This document shows, in pieces, positions 1 to 13,651 of a DNA stretch of 64,000 bases (the first letter of the stretch is position 1; every line of letters starts with the position of its first letter). The position numbers and the translations under genes were made by a program. Where the stretch lies: contig OZ020521.1 in assembly GCA_963971425.1 (NCBI GenBank), forward strand, positions 7,209,519-7,273,518, in the 5' to 3' direction. Origin of the DNA: Bryoerythrophyllum caledonicum. Its lineage: Eukaryota > Streptophyta > Bryopsida > Pottiales > Pottiaceae. Below the pieces are notes generated by a model, which had not been told where the DNA came from, made no database searches, and saw only the letters and a list, made by a program, of their open reading frames with translations.

Positions 1-422
1 AGAAAAGGTGGAAACATGAGGGGTGTTGTACCTTTGGTCTGTCGCTGGACCACACATTATTGATAGAATAATTCATAACATGACGAATCCGCATTCGGGT
101 GAACACGGTACTTGAGGACTGCCGCCCGTCCGTGGTATTCACGGTATTCAATCACCTGTGGTAAGTGGGTACACCTGAGGACTCTGTAACTACTATACAT
201 GGCACAGATTGGGGGGAGCACTTCTGAGTTTTACTCTCATACCCGACTACGAATAAAATTCTAATTCTAGACAGGACCTAGGCTAGAGATTTGCAAATGA
301 ACCATGAGAATAAACTCTAAAGTAGATTGTACAACTACATGTCACCCTACCTACTTCTGGTTAGGTGAATCGTATAGATACAAAGTACAATGAAACTAAG
401 ATCCACGGCGGGTGACGCAGGA
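1..422. other. 3' flank of the RBR gene
   Basis: No open reading frame here resembles a protein I know. On the minus strand the stretch lies directly downstream of the RBR stop codon, so its upper part is probably the RBR 3' untranslated region. I see no clear polyadenylation signal, repeat or RNA gene. Confidence 0.4.
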
Positions 423-3400
423 TTATCTGTCAAATCGAGATCGCTTTGATGGAGACCATGCCCTGGGAATAATAGTGGGATCACCTTTGGACCGAATCGA
501 GTATGAGTTTCCGTTTCCATTGAGAATACTGTTTAAGGTGTTGGCAACCAATGAATCGCTCGCCACAGCTGCTGCTCCAAAGTCTAGCCTCCCCAACCGC
601 CTGCTTTATCATGAACCATGTGGATCAGTGAGAACTCTACGACAAACATGAAAGTCATTTAAATGTGTAAATGGTGCGCAAGACAGTACTCTGACAGAAA
701 CCAGAAGAGGCCATTCTACGGCGCATGAAAAAGGTAAGCAGAGAGATAAAACAAACGTAAGTTCCAGGATATACCAAGACATTAGAACCTGTAGCTGGAC
801 ATAGGTCACATACCTGTTGTTCAACCGATCTTTTGATGGGCTTTGGAAAGCCTGAGTACTCTCCCCAACACATGCATAAAGACTTCGAGTATGTGGAGAC
901 ATGATTGTGTCGACCTGCAATCAGAAATGATTTGCTATGATTCAGTAACCCACCAGATGGATAACAGCTACCCAAGATTTCAAAGACAGCGTCAACCAGG
1001 CACGTCTATCAAACTGCGCTGGACGTTAAGACGTTCAGGTATGTACCTTATTGGATGGCAGCGGAGAGACATAAACATTATGTTCTGCGGACACCTTTTT
1101 GGGAGATATGTCAGGCAGGGAAGGGAAGGCAGAAGGCCTAGGTGAAGCAGGTGCCTGAGCTGCAGCCACAAAATGCCAATGACACAAAATCCATTGTCAA
1201 CCTCAGCCTGGGGACAGACTAGAAGACTTGCCATATTGAGAATCACATCCATTGAACTGAATGACATACTAACGAGTTGGACAAGAATACAGACGAGGTT
1301 ATGCTTCGTCAAACATGACACCTACCTTGACTACTGCAGACTGGGCTTGTTGCAGTTGGTTTAACAGGATAAAGGATCACTCAACAGGCTTCAGACCAGG
1401 CCTCCCAGCTAAAATTTAGAACTCAAGAGAGCCCTGCACTTAAAAGCCTGGTAATGTCAGATGAGGCTCTTGTGGTGATGACATCACTGGAGGGTATTCA
1501 CTTTGCAAGAAGCAGAGGAATCGTGGAGGACACTCAATTGTATTCATGCATCAGGAACTGTTGTCTCAAAAGAGTATCATGGCTTTTGGTATCTCTACCA
1601 ACTTGCAGCTAAATAAACCATCTCACAGGTTTGAAAAATCCCATGAGAGGGAAAAAGTATGGGCACATTTTACAAGCAAAACACCACGTTCGGGACACTT
1701 GCAATGACCTTGGCACAAAGGCTTCTTGGTTGAAGGAATGACCACTGATTCAGAAAGCAGAAAATAAACTGTCTATTAGTGATTTGCAAGGCTAATATGA
1801 ACTTCACGCACCCTGTACCACCCCAACCAGGTCGCTTTACAAGAGCATCAGAAGTGAAATAAAGGACAGCGCTTTGAACCGTACCTTCACACTGGTTTTT
1901 GTCTTCAGAGCTGGCAGCAGTATTATTATTTGGAACTGACAGATCAGCATTTGAACCCAGATGCAGTAGGAAGGACTTTGTTGAAGGAACAAATACTTCA
2001 TTATAAAATCGGATTATATCCCCGCTCTCTTGTCCTGCTTTCTGCATAATGTTGCAGATACGTATTCAGACGATTGATAATAGGAAATATTCAATTCACG
2101 TTTAAGCATTCCTGTACAACCAAGCCCTAGAAGCCGGTCATCGGGTCGACAACAAAAAGATCACATGTGCGTACCTCAGGCTTTGTGACATCCAGAAGAA
2201 CGTTACGGAATAAATACGGCTTGCATTGCGGTTGCTTCCTGTAATGATAAATAATGTCTCGAAAAGTAACGTTTGATTTTCTGACCTGTGGGCTCAGTAG
2301 AACACAACATTCCTTATCAACTACAGAATATGTGCAAGCTCACTATGAAATGACGTCAAGCTCCTCATTAGCATCTATTTAGCAGAAAAAACGGCTGTGA
2401 ATCAGAAAGAAGGAACTAACACAGCAAAATACACACGCAACAATCTCCTTACCTTGCAGATGCCGTAGAGACAGCAGAGAATGACCTGGTCGATGTGCCG
2501 ACTGAAAAATAATACAGTCTCATGATTAAGAGCATGTTGCAAGGCACGGAATACATGCTCCTGAACCTGTTGGGACTGTTGTAAAAGGTCACACAAATTC
2601 CGTATCCGAACAGCGGCCAGCTTCATCACCTGGCAAGAAATTCAAGCAAGTGATGGTACGTGAGTCCTTTTAATTACCGAACATTACTCCTTCAGCAATT
2701 ACTAGGCTATGAACAGACGCCACTCTAAGAGATAATTGAGAGCGCAAGAATCCTTACAGGAAAAGAGTCCACAATGCTAACAACAGCGCTAACAACGGTC
2801 ATTAATGCTAGGTGGGACAAAGAATATCTTAGGGCAAGGACACAAACAGGTGAGCCGATCCCAACATGCTCATCGCCACTAAAATGTCATTGAGAGACTG
2901 GTTCTCAGATGGTCTCTTCTCTCCTGTACAACTAGATCTAGTTGCCGTCATTCCACTAAAGTACTTCCCAAACATTCCAAAATTAAATGACCAGAGACTA
3001 TCAGAATCCCTCGTAATACAAATGTGCTACCTGCGTGTTAACTTGATGTAAGAGGAACATCTCTCCTGACTAAAGCGTAGGTTTTCATGGTTTGGTAACT
3101 CAAATGATGTCAATAGTATCTATTTAATACAGCAGCAACAACAGCCTGCTGAAGCAACAGCTGAGTTTACATGTCTACCTTCTGAAAAAAGACATTGATA
3201 GCAGTCTCCGCACACGTTTCGCCTCCAGCGTGAGGGTTTGGCCTTTGTGGACTGCAGAGTGAATAGTTACCGTAAGAAGAAGATTAGGCCGCAAAAGTGC
3301 GAGGACTAAAACTACATGATCATCAGTATACAAACGTTACACAGATACATAAGTTTAAAAAATACTACCAACCTCAAATTGGAAGGTCGCACGTATTTCT

Positions 3401-6400
3401 GAACAGATACTACCACGACCTAGCAGATGAACCAAAACGTAAAATGAATGAATGAAAGAAAGAAACGCAGAGACTTTAGTTGATCCAGAAGAACACGTAG
3501 ATTTCCTTGATTAAGATGACCTGCCTCTCAGTACTGGATTATGATGAAGAAGCAACCGCACAGCTCTACAATGTATACCGCAGTAGACATAAACAAGCAT
3601 ACCTCGCAAAGGCAGATAAAAGCAGTGGTGGCATTTGACTCCTCTTCGAAGGAGAATTAAATGCAGCAAATGCAGAAGGGCGTCTCCCTGGTGACATGAA
3701 ACGTGAATTCCCAGCTTGTTCTAAACTAACAGCTGTAGCACTTCCATTAACCTTAACAGGTGCAGCTGACGCTTGTTGCGGTGGTGAGGCTGCAGCCTCT
3801 ACTGGTTCTCCTGAATGCAAAAGAGGTCAAAAAGGTCAGTACGGGAAAGAAGTAAATGTCTGAGAACTAAATGGATGTTGAAACCCAAGATATCTAACGA
3901 AAGTAAAGCAATAATAATATAATAGTCCTAGTAAGCAATAAAAAATAGCAACATTAAATCCAAAAGCTGATGCCGAAGATAATACGATGCTTCCACACTG
4001 TTGCAAGAGAACAAATGCCCTTACCTAATGAATCACCAGCCTTAGGACCTCCAACGGGGGCTTCCGCCGAAGCTGATGGAGGGAGATACTGTGATCTGAT
4101 AGCATCTAAACATGGCATGGGATCTGCCATCAAGTTCAAACGATTGATTTCCGACGTAAGCTTCGGCTTCGAAATTATGAGAGAGTCGTACATAGAAGAG
4201 CCCTTCTCCCAAGCCATGCTTTCCAAGATTCTTTCTTCGATAGAGTTTAAATGCCGTTTCAGCTCGCGAGGAAGACTCTCCTCATGCCGAACAAAGTTTT
4301 CAATAACTTTACTCAAATCAAAAGCAGTTATCCCTGTTGGCTCCAATACGGCAGGAAAGGTCATGGTCACAGTTTTGTGACTTGCTAGAACTAATTCAGC
4401 TGAGCACGCAAGCATGCAGCGGTGAAACCGCTCATTAGAGAGAAAAGTAAGGTGGTGGGAGAGTAAACGCTGAGCTTCAGCCTTACAAATGGTCCCAAGG
4501 GCTTTGTAATACAGCTTCAAGGCTTCCAACCTGCGCTGATCAGCCCATAGATTGTCCAAGCTTCCTGTTTCCCTGGCTCCTCGCCAATTTCTTGCCTGAA
4601 ATATGGCCCCTAGTATTACATCAGCTCTATACTTCACATCAGATGCTACGTTACGGTCACCTGATTGAAAGAACTTCTGCAAACCAGGGGAAGGCTCTGC
4701 TGACAGAGGTGCGATAACTGTGCGGAGCCACTTGGCCGTAGTCATTGTGATGCTAACTGGTGTAGGAGGAGGTTTACAGCTGTTAGTAGCTGGTAAACAT
4801 TGACTTTTTGGAGGCGACGAGCAGGGTGAATTGCACGGTGATGAAGGGGATGCAGCTGAGGATACTGCAGGGCCCTGTCCTGGTGAAGATATGGTATCGT
4901 ACTTTCTCTGCCAAAAGTACACAATCTGAAAATTAGAATGGCGTCAACCTACATCTATACTCTCAAAAAGTACTGCACACTTACACATAAACTTAAAAAT
5001 TTTAATCAAAAATAAGGAAAACCCTCTCAGAAGAGTTGGCAAAGAAATGTAAGAATTAAGGTGAACTGCTTCCTCATCTAAAAGAATCAAATATTTATAC
5101 CCAGCTTTATCTATACATTCTTCTGCTTTTGAGGAATAACATGCCAAAGGTAATGACACTAGATGTACGATGTGGCGATAACTGCAAAGTAGAGCGTTAC
5201 CTTCACTCCAGAAACACTTGGCGTACTGCCACTCGACACAGCACCTATTAAACTATCTTCACCATTAATGAACATTCTCTCGTCCAGTTCTCCTCGAGCA
5301 CAATACCATTCACTATAATCCTTCTCCAAGATGAGAAGATTAGACGATATTTTATCATCCCTCATTAAATCCTCATAATATGCTATGCCATCTGCAAAAT
5401 TCCGAATGATTAGAAATATGAAGAAAACCTCAGAATCTTTATAGCTCGAGACAGATGTGGCCAACTGACACTAGACAAAGGTACAAATTAATAATCAAAA
5501 CAATATGAACATAAAACAGCAACAAGCGCACCTGGATTAATCCCAGAAATTTGAGGCCACTCATCGGAACTGATCTTCGTCGGAGTACTTTTCAAAAGGT
5601 CTTCTATCAACTCATTGAGTTTCAAAACCATGCGCAAAACATCCTCCTCTGCGGCATTGTACAGGTAGCAGAGCGATCCAACCAGATAGACCCCTTCTGA
5701 GCTCCTTTTGACTGTTTCCGAAACATACCAACCGTCAGATGGAAGTATCCAGAACCAACAAAATGGGTACATCCTTCTAAAGCAGCAAACTATCACTTTG
5801 ACAACCAGTTAAAGAGGTAGACAGTATACCAAACTTCAATTTGTCGTCGAAGGAAAACCTCCTCCAAGAGAGTGGTGTATGTATGATCAGGACTATCTGC
5901 AGGGATCATGAGTACCAAAGATCAGACACCGAAGAGTAAAGACGATGAAAGCCACAACAACAAATTTAAGAGTTTAAATAGGACATGTAACAACTTTACA
6001 TCAACTATTTCACAACACTGAGAAGAAAATTACAGACGATGCAGCCAGTTGTTAGATTTGTGTAATGTATGAAGGGTTACGTACAATAACAGCCAAGAGC
6101 CCATTGGTGCAAGTGACGAGGTCAGTGAATTGGCTGAGCACGTGCATCCGCAACGCTAGAAAAAGCATCCAACCAAATCGCATGTGGACCGGAGGAGTCG
6201 CATCCTGACTGCCTCCTAAACATAATTCATTGCCACTTCCAGTCTGGGTTTCAGGGAAATTGAAAAGGTGCTGATAAATCCTTTTGTAGTAGCTGCACGC
6301 ATTTTCCGACAGTTTCGCAGCATCAGAATAGTTGAGCAAAACTTAATAAGGTGGATTTTCAAAGTTCTAGCCAGTAGATACGAATTGCTGTAAAAAAAAA

Positions 6401-7973
6401 TTCTTCAACTTTTGCTCAATCATGTCAGCGTGTAATTATGTTAATGCATAGCAACTTACTTGTAGAGGACCATCAAGTGTACAAAATTGGCTTGAACTTC
6501 TTTCACCTGTATGCGCAACCACAACATGATATGTCACCTTTAGTGTGCAACTGAAGCTGGAGAAGAGGCACGACCACGGTGGACTGAAGTCTTAATCAAT
6601 TTTGTACCTGAAGTCGTTTCTCCCAGTCTTCTCCATACAGAGACTTCAGCGTTGGACCAGCCTTCGCAAGGAACTGAGGAAGTTCCTTAAAAAATTCGAC
6701 CACGCTATCAACAACACAATACTCTTAGTACGAATACAGCAGAGTGACAGTTTAGTAACTAAATGTCAGCTTCAGAGCATCTCAGAATGTTTTAACAAAC
6801 AGATTGAGTGAAGCTCAGTGAAAACTAGAAAAAATAAACAAATAGAGTATACATAAAAATATAGAAATCACCGATGAATAAACGTCCTACTGTTCGTATC
6901 TTACCTCAACTTCGTCTCTCGCAGAAGTTGAGAAAAGGTTAAGCCAGATACAGCACTTCCGGATCTATCTCCTTCTCCGGAAACTCCAGGACTTAATCTC
7001 CTCACGACGTAGAGCACACAAGCACCCCACATTCGCTCTGTTTCCTCCACCTATTTACAGAAATACAACAATTCTAACTTAAAAGGCAAATCCATCTAAC
7101 GACGAGTTCAAAAGGATTTGACGTGATTTGCAAATCCATTCTAGGTGTAACCAATCCAAGCGCTGCCTCCAAATGATTCTAAATCGCCAAATCCAAAAGT
7201 AGAGTCCAAGTGCAATGGATTTGGTAGCTTACTGTGCCTGTACCAATAGTGTTTATATTGGCCTTTAAAAGGTACTTGCTTGCTCTGAACAACCGCAGTG
7301 CTTCTTGTGTTGTGCCATCGTCCAGGCTAAGACCAACCTGCAAGTACACATAATCACAAGTTACTGAATTCGGCATATACAAGTTCCAAAGACTTGTCTA
7401 TCTATCATATATCTGTTCTATCTATTATGGAGATTTTGGCCACACAGACAAGGCATCGGTTCTAACGATACCATCCACCTTCAATAATCTGCTTTAAATT
7501 TCATTGTAAAACGCCCAGTTCATATGTAAATAACCTACTAAGTTCGTGTGTTCACCGAATAAATTTGCACTCTAAACATGGTTGTGGTAGCTCAGTGAAG
7601 TAAGAAAAATCCATATCGACACTACGGAGTTAGTCATCGGAAAGAACCTCACCTCGCATCGGCTTCTAAAACGTGATTCTAAAGCCTCCAAGAACTTGTC
7701 TGAGTTACTTTTGGTTCTTGATTTGGTATCAGAACCATTTGTGCTGGGCCCTCCTGTCATCCGTTGTCGAGGTTGGCTAATAGGCTGGGTGTTAGGCTGG
7801 CTCGCAGGTTGGCTGCCAGTATCAATGTCATCGTCGACATTCTCTACCTTGCAAGGCCTTGAAGGAGACCTTCTCTTGGGTTGAGAGTTTTCAGATTTGG
7901 GAGGAGACTGTGCCTCCTTAGTCTCTCTACTCAAAGTATCACCATTTAAATCAATGCCTCGATCTTCTGGCAT
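423..7973 (-). CDS. RBR: Retinoblastoma-related protein (RBR), 18 exons, complete
   Basis: Plant pocket protein that binds E2F/DP factors and LxCxE proteins in the nucleus, restrains the G1/S transition and links the cell cycle to cell fate. Exons from the start: 7973-7653, 7337-7233, 7050-6905, 6704-6608, 6506-6460, 6292-6085, 5896-5830, 5711-5532, 5391-5201, 4907-4025, 3810-3603, 3251-3179, 2629-2453, 2285-2175, 2041-1885, 1159-1047, 914-814, 600-423. All junctions are GT-AG, phases agree, and the sum is 3,363 nt (1,120 residues; Arabidopsis RBR1 has about 1,013). The N-terminal RB domain starts near residue 108 ([16 protein letters not shown]). Pocket A begins near 503 ([16 protein letters not shown]). 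Pocket B spans about 825-950 ([34 protein letters not shown]). The C terminus has [14 protein letters not shown] and [15 protein letters not shown]. Many S/T-P sites fit CDK control. ATG 7973 is the first Met after an in-frame TGA. The leader before the RB domain is SQP-rich and longer than usual. Confidence 0.95.
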
Positions 7974-9850
7974 TTTGGTCAATATATTATTGACTTTCCC
8001 TTCAGATCAGTTGATTGCTGTCCTTATCATATTGGAAACCGTCACCAGCGGCCTTCAACGAAACAAAAGGCCTCGAAATATCGACAAGTAGAGGAGCGAT
8101 CCACCGAATGAAGCCCCAGTCACACTCTTCGAAGTCCCAATTACACTAAAAGCCTTAAACCTGCAAAATAGTAAAAACGTGATTACTGGCCAGGGAATTA
8201 AAAATGAATGATCGTCAAGCTCTCTTAAATGGAGCCACTCAAACAGAAGATCAGTGGCAGAGTGCAGCGTGCACACAACCTATATTAACTACGATTCCAA
8301 GAGCCTTCAAGATAAAAAAAAATGTCACAAATGAAATATCTGGTAAGATATAATTAGAGCACGTTCACAAAATTAACGACATTTTACTGCAAAATCATGA
8401 GAATCCTTGGGCCTTCTTCTTATGAGTTTGCTCCACAGATGATTTGCGAGAACAGCATTGTCATTTGCCCTGGAAACAGTGCTCTCATCCCTTGACGGAT
8501 TCACAATCCAAGAAACAACTCCTGAGGAATAACCAGTGCTTTCAAGTCTATCAGCTCTATAACTCTAGGTTCCATTGCATTCAAGGAAGACATGTGCTAA
8601 TAAATTTGTCACAGACTGCCTATTCACAATGCATTCTCCAAGTTTTCAGAGTTCACATAAAGTCAGGCAGACCTGTTGATTGACCAAAACTACATTTCCG
8701 ACTTCCAAAAAACCATGAGATATTACTTAGTCCAGAAAGTGGAGACGGTCACCCTATCTTGCGCGCATTGGCCTCGCCACTATCAACCAATTGGCGTAAA
8801 CATAGTGAGCTAGTGAAAGGAGTGTCCCGCAGGAGCAAGGCTATAGCAGAAATGAAAGCGTAAAAATATTTAAAAGACATGACCTCAACAACATAGCTGA
8901 TGAAATTGAGCAGCTTCGAGAGTGTCACCAGGCAGACAAGTAACAAAAAGCTTCATCCGCAAAGCAAGATTTGACCAAATCAGATCGAGGAGCCAAACAC
9001 TGTCGTCGAGCAGACATCGAAACTGTCAATAAGGTAGGTCTCATATTAAGAAGATCACCTTCGAACATATCTAACTTTGATTGCACAGCTAACAACACTG
9101 TGCAGCAACACCGCCCCCGCGACCATTGAAGCTTCACCAACACGCTACGCCGTCAAAACAGCCAATTCGATTGCTACAGCGACTCCGCCATTCCGACCAA
9201 TATTCGCTAACACTATGGAGATAAATAAAACGATGCAGGCTCTCCGATCGAGAGCCAAGCTCTAACAACAACACTCTCACACCGATGCTAATACCACAAA
9301 CCGCACGATGTCGCGACCGAAACTCTATCATTCCTTTATTTTTAAACTAAAAAAATAAGCCAAACGAAACGCGGTCTCTGTTCTCAAAGTACTCCTACTT
9401 GCCAAACTTTGAAAACTACGTAAATTGAAAATTGAATACCAGAACACAAATTCAACGAACAGCACTCCAAAACCAAACCGAGTCACTTCCACGACACGCC
9501 GTTTAAAGAAGCGCAATTTCATTTCCTAATCACTCACCGCCACGGCAAACGAATTCTAAACGCAGAATGTTCACAAACCTGCTCCTATTCCACTCCGCAA
9601 TAAACAAAGCTCTTGGCTTGCTCCTCGCCTCACTCCTCCGGTTTGCTCCGCCGGATAATCTCCCCGCTATATGCACGGCGGACTCCGAGACAGCAACAAC
9701 ACGCCGCTCCACTCCAGTGATTCTGCTCCGGATCCAAGGAACTGCGACAGCAGCGCGTTACATTAAGGTAGAGGAGTTATAGCGGTTGCGTTTGCAGTGG
9801 CAGGAGGAGAAATACGAAAGTTGAGAGGGTGAAAATCGCGCCAGAAGAAG
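7974..9850 (-). promoter_or_regulatory. Leader and probable promoter region of RBR
   Basis: This is upstream of the RBR start codon on the minus strand. No reading frame here shows recognisable protein similarity. A more GC-rich stretch at 9540-9850 is a plausible transcription start region. Non-coding 5' exons are possible but I cannot define them. I looked for a consensus E2F site (TTTSSCGC); near 9831-9841 there is only an imperfect one (AAAATCGCGCC), so autoregulation by E2F is not shown. Confidence 0.35.
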
Positions 9851-10039
9851 GCAAGGGAGAGGAAGCGGGGGGAGAGACGAGAAGGAGCCAGAGATGGCGT
9901 TGTGTTGAAGGATTGCAAGCACCGAGAAGTAGCGATGGTGGTGGTTCTCAGAGGCACACTCCAAACGAGCAGGCTGCGAGAGAGACGACGCGGGCCCTGC
10001 CCGGAGTCGCTGCCCCAACAGGAAAGTATTGGTACCCGC

Positions 10040-10850
10040 CGGATCTCTGGTACAAAATCAAGGGAGCAGGACGACCTGTGCGGGGTTGATGCCCGGAGGC
10101 TTGAACCCTAAACCGCGAACAGCTCCCAAATGAGCCGTGACGTCGCCGGCGAGCTTCGGGGGGCTGCCCGGACTTGCGCGGGAAAGACCCGGAGGAGGAT
10201 GATGCCCGGAGGCGCGAAACCCTAAACCGCGAGACGGCCACGAACCCCTTACTTATCATAAACCGACGCTCTGTCAATTCGCGTCTTGAAAGTCGGCAAG
10301 CCCCGAAAGGTAACGGATTAGGGTTATGTAACGATAATAGATACAAGCGTGGCTCAAGGAGAGGTCATCTCACGAACCCGAAACCGCGAGCGGTACGACT
10401 GAGGCAGGACAGTACATAGAACCGTCACTTACCATAAACCGACGTTCTAGTAGAGTTCGCGGCTTGGATGTACCTCAGGGGGAGATACTCGACCTTCTGG
10501 GACACGTAACTGTATTAGGTGCGTTACAGCAAGAGACGAACAACCTCTCCAGCTAACACAAAATAATGGATGAACCCGTCAGCCACCGTAAACCGACGCT
10601 AGTATGATACTCGCAGAGCCTCGCCTCTGGAAGTACGCTGTCAGAAGTGATAACGGATTTACGTCACCCAATGGTTTCAGGAGCCTGTCTCTCGGCCCAG
10701 GTCTGGTCCAGCTCGTGTCTCAAAACCCTAGACCGAGGATCGAACAGTACTCACGTGATATTACTATAATACCCTGGCTATGTCCGTTTGGTACTAAGGC
10801 ACCCTAAATCCGTGAAGCCTGCCGGTTCACCGGGCAGCGAGCGACGGTGG
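10040..10850. repeat. Degenerate tandem repeat, GC-rich, unit about 150-175 bp
   Basis: Three diverged units share the core CGAACCC..CA..cATAAACCGACGCT followed by a tail ending in TCGC. The cores lie near 10242-10285, 10417-10460 and 10570-10615. Upstream, two further copies of the phrase AACCCTAAACCGCGA occur near 10104 and 10219. There is no convincing coding potential. It may be the edge of a satellite or of a transposon terminal region; the unit does not match an RNA gene that I know. Confidence 0.5.
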
Positions 10851-11394
10851 TGTCACTGCGCGGGAAAGGACGGGAGACCTGATACCCGGAACACATACCC
10901 GGGTGTGTTCCCAAGTTTGGAATATGACTGTTCTGCACCGTTCGTCAGCAAGTCCAGGTTTTAGTGGTCATCATGGCTGGCATTTTTGGAACACGTCGGC
11001 AGCCGGGCAGTTCCACTTGGAAAACCTCCCGAGTTGCAATGGACGGGCTGTGAGGGATCTCACATGTCAGGGATCACGGTGTGAAAAGGGGTTCGGGAAC
11101 GTGTTCTTGACGCATCTTAATTGACGTAAAAGTAGGACAACGTAAAACCAACCACTCACTTTTGTAGATTCTTAGAATTCACGGAGGAATTTACATCACT
11201 TGTGAATTTGTTGGTCAATGCATAAATCATGTAAGAATGACCTACATTCCCCTTGTAAAATTTAGGAGCGGTGTAGAAGTGGGTGGTGTAGAAGTGGTTT
11301 GGTTACATCTGAATTTTTTGTCTGGGTGCTACAAGCATAACATTAGTTAGACTATAAGTTGGGGGCTAATAGAGAAGTACTCTAAAAATGATGT

Positions 11395-11600
11395 TATGTG
11401 TATCCGCATCAATTGATATATGAATGCTCTAATTTTTTACTCATAATGAATAATTTTACCAATTGTGTCTACAATGACCCCGCTCTTTGAGCAGTGTAGA
11501 TAATTGTGCTCTCAGTAAAAATATAGCACTTCTAAATCATAGTGTAGATACACTTAATGTTATTTTCAGTGTGTACTAAGATGAATATGAAGAAAATCAA
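11395..11600. repeat. Degenerate foldback MITE copy
   Basis: It contains the arms of the family best seen at 12691-12877: a TTTTTACTC..AATGAAT..TTTACCAA arm near 11433-11462 and an inverted GTGCTCTCAGTAAAAAT arm near 11508-11524, with a TAGTGTAGA end. A further partial arm lies at 11700-11760. The surrounding 11.1-12.6 kb is AT-rich and otherwise featureless. Confidence 0.4.
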
Positions 11601-12690
11601 CTTTTAAAATGATTATAATTGTTGTAGGATGATAATAAACATTCTACTATGCAAATATATATGGTACCACTCTAAATTTGATAATTAGTGTCGGCACATT
11701 ATATGATTTATAAATATAAGTTTCTACTCTAAATGAATATTTTTACCAACCATGTTGATACCTCTTTAACCCTCTCGCACCCAATTCATGTTTCTCCAAA
11801 ACCAAGATATGTGTTGATTTTTCTCTTTCAGGTAACTTTGATGGAAATATAATACCTAATTCTCGTATCCAACCTTACAAAATCGAACTCAAACCATGAC
11901 CTAAACTTTGAGGAAAATTTGCACAACATCAAATTGGTTGATGGAATAGACTATGGTGTTTTAAGTTTCCGTATATTGGTAATGAAAATTATGGACTTTG
12001 GAGGGTATACTACTTTATCCATCAATAAATACTTGCAAGATTTTTTGTACTTTGAATAAATGAAATGCACATGTGCACCAGGTTGATAGCTTTGCATTGA
12101 CATATCACATGTGAAGAAAACACTTATACATGATTATTGATGATTTTTGTACTTTTGTCTACTTGATTGTATTTGAAAATGTTCCAAACTTATACAAATT
12201 ATAACAAAAGTTTTGTATGTCAGGAGAGAGATTAACAATCACAAAAAAATGTAGAATCTCATAAAGACAAATTTCAATCAAAATTTAAGACCAAAATCAT
12301 TTTGCATGTGTATGAAATACAACATAGTACGTGGCATGGTATTCATTGTATTTAACCGTATCTGATGTATTTTGTGTTGTACTTATAGCATTTCCATGAG
12401 TCTTGTAACTCCAAATCATGATGTGATTTTTGTAGAGTATTCATGTAATGTGTGCGTGAATCTGAACTTCAAATTTCACAACTTGATTCCTCATGGATGT
12501 CATGCAAATTGAGATCGAACACATCAAGAGTCCTATTTTGGGTCTCATGAGCTCCAAAGGGTTAAGTAGTATATAAAGTTGTACTCTCAATAAAAATCTT
12601 CATCAAAAGTAAAAAGTTATAGCGCTTTCAAATCATATAGTACCACTACAGTAAACATCAAATTCAGTGTAGCTACACTAAATATCACTT

Positions 12691-12877
12691 TTAGTGTAGC
12701 GCCCAATAAATGACTTGTAAATGCTATAAGTTTTTACTTTAAGTGAATATTTTTACCAACTATGTTTATAATGATCCTTTTTTTTTAGTACTATAGAGAG
12801 TTGTGCTCTTGGTAAAAATTGGCATCAAGAGTAAAAACTTATAGCATTTACAAGTCATTTACTAGGCGCTACACTAA
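12691..12877. mobile_element. Foldback MITE (hairpin element)
   Basis: The left arm starts TTAGTGTAGCGCC and continues AAATGACTTGTAAATGCTAT. The right arm is its near-perfect inverted complement, so almost the whole 187 bp can fold into one hairpin with arms of about 75 bp. Inverted copies of parts of the arm also occur at 12575-12640, which suggests nested insertions. There is no coding capacity. Related copies lie at 11395-11600 and 21547-21735. Confidence 0.65.
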
Positions 12878-13218
12878 ATGCGATGTTTAGTGTACTTCTA
12901 TTCACAAAAGAATGATAGAATAATATCATGTTGACAGGTGGACTTCCACAAGAGTCTACATCAACTAACTTTCTCCGTCAAACACTTGGATATTCACTTC
13001 ATGAAGACCATCTAAGTAGAAAATACAAGTAACCAATATTTAGTTGAGGCTTGAGACGTGCGCCATTGGTGATAAATGATTGGTGGAAGGTAGCGTCACC
13101 ATGAAGACTGTCCCTTTGAGCATGTCTCCTCGATGACATTCACTAAGTACATCCACCAGAATCACATTTCGTCCTAAAATTGTACACAACTGGAGCTGCC
13201 CGTCACATGCTGATGTAA

Positions 13219-13648
13219 GAGCATCTCCACCCGCACCGCCTTCCCACCCATGCTAGGCCGGGAGATGGCGGGGTGAAGACGCAAACGGGGTGTTGATGCC
13301 GAGCAACGTTTCCGACCGCGATCGGGTAGAGTTTAGATGCACACACTAGCTTATCAGAAACCAACGCCACGCGATAGTTTCGTATTTGCCCGCCCTGCTT
13401 GCAAGATTCTCCGTCCATCCTTCGTGCAATTATTCCCCCGTCACGCCACATTTCATCTTCACAGTCTGCTTAGCCTTCCAATACTTATCACTGCCATGCC
13501 AAACGAACTGATACGACGTCTAATCGTTTTTTTGCTAGCGGCCACCTCATCGAGGGCGGCGTGCCAGGCTGTACGGCGGAGGTCACCGTAACAAGGGCAC
13601 GCTAGTCGGGCATTTCTATTGGGGCCCCATGCTTTGGTAGAGATGCTC
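13219..13648. mobile_element. PIF/Harbinger-like MITE, 430 bp
   Basis: The ends are inverted: GAGCATCTCCACC on the left and GGTAGAGATGCTC on the right. Each is flanked directly by TAA (13216-13218 and 13649-13651). A 3-bp TNA target duplication with GAGCATCTCC-type ends is typical of plant PIF/Harbinger and Tourist elements. The interior is GC-richer than its surroundings and has no recognisable transposase, so it is non-autonomous. Confidence 0.7.
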
Positions 13649-13651
13649 TAA

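Noticed and set aside
4944-5159. Open frame ([21 protein letters not shown]) between two RBR exons, protein-like in appearance
   Set aside because: RBR splices directly from 5201 to 4907 in frame (SGVK|RKYD). Including this frame would need a poor donor or a 27-59 bp intron and breaks the phase.
6705-6716. Earlier 3' splice site for RBR exon 4 (adding YCVVDS)
   Set aside because: The phase does not fit the preceding exon. The acceptor at 6705-6706 gives [14 protein letters not shown], which fits the family.
9758-10346. Overlapping frames of 60-130 residues on both strands upstream of RBR
   Set aside because: GC-rich composition and mutual overlap explain them. No conserved motif was seen, and none splices convincingly to RBR.
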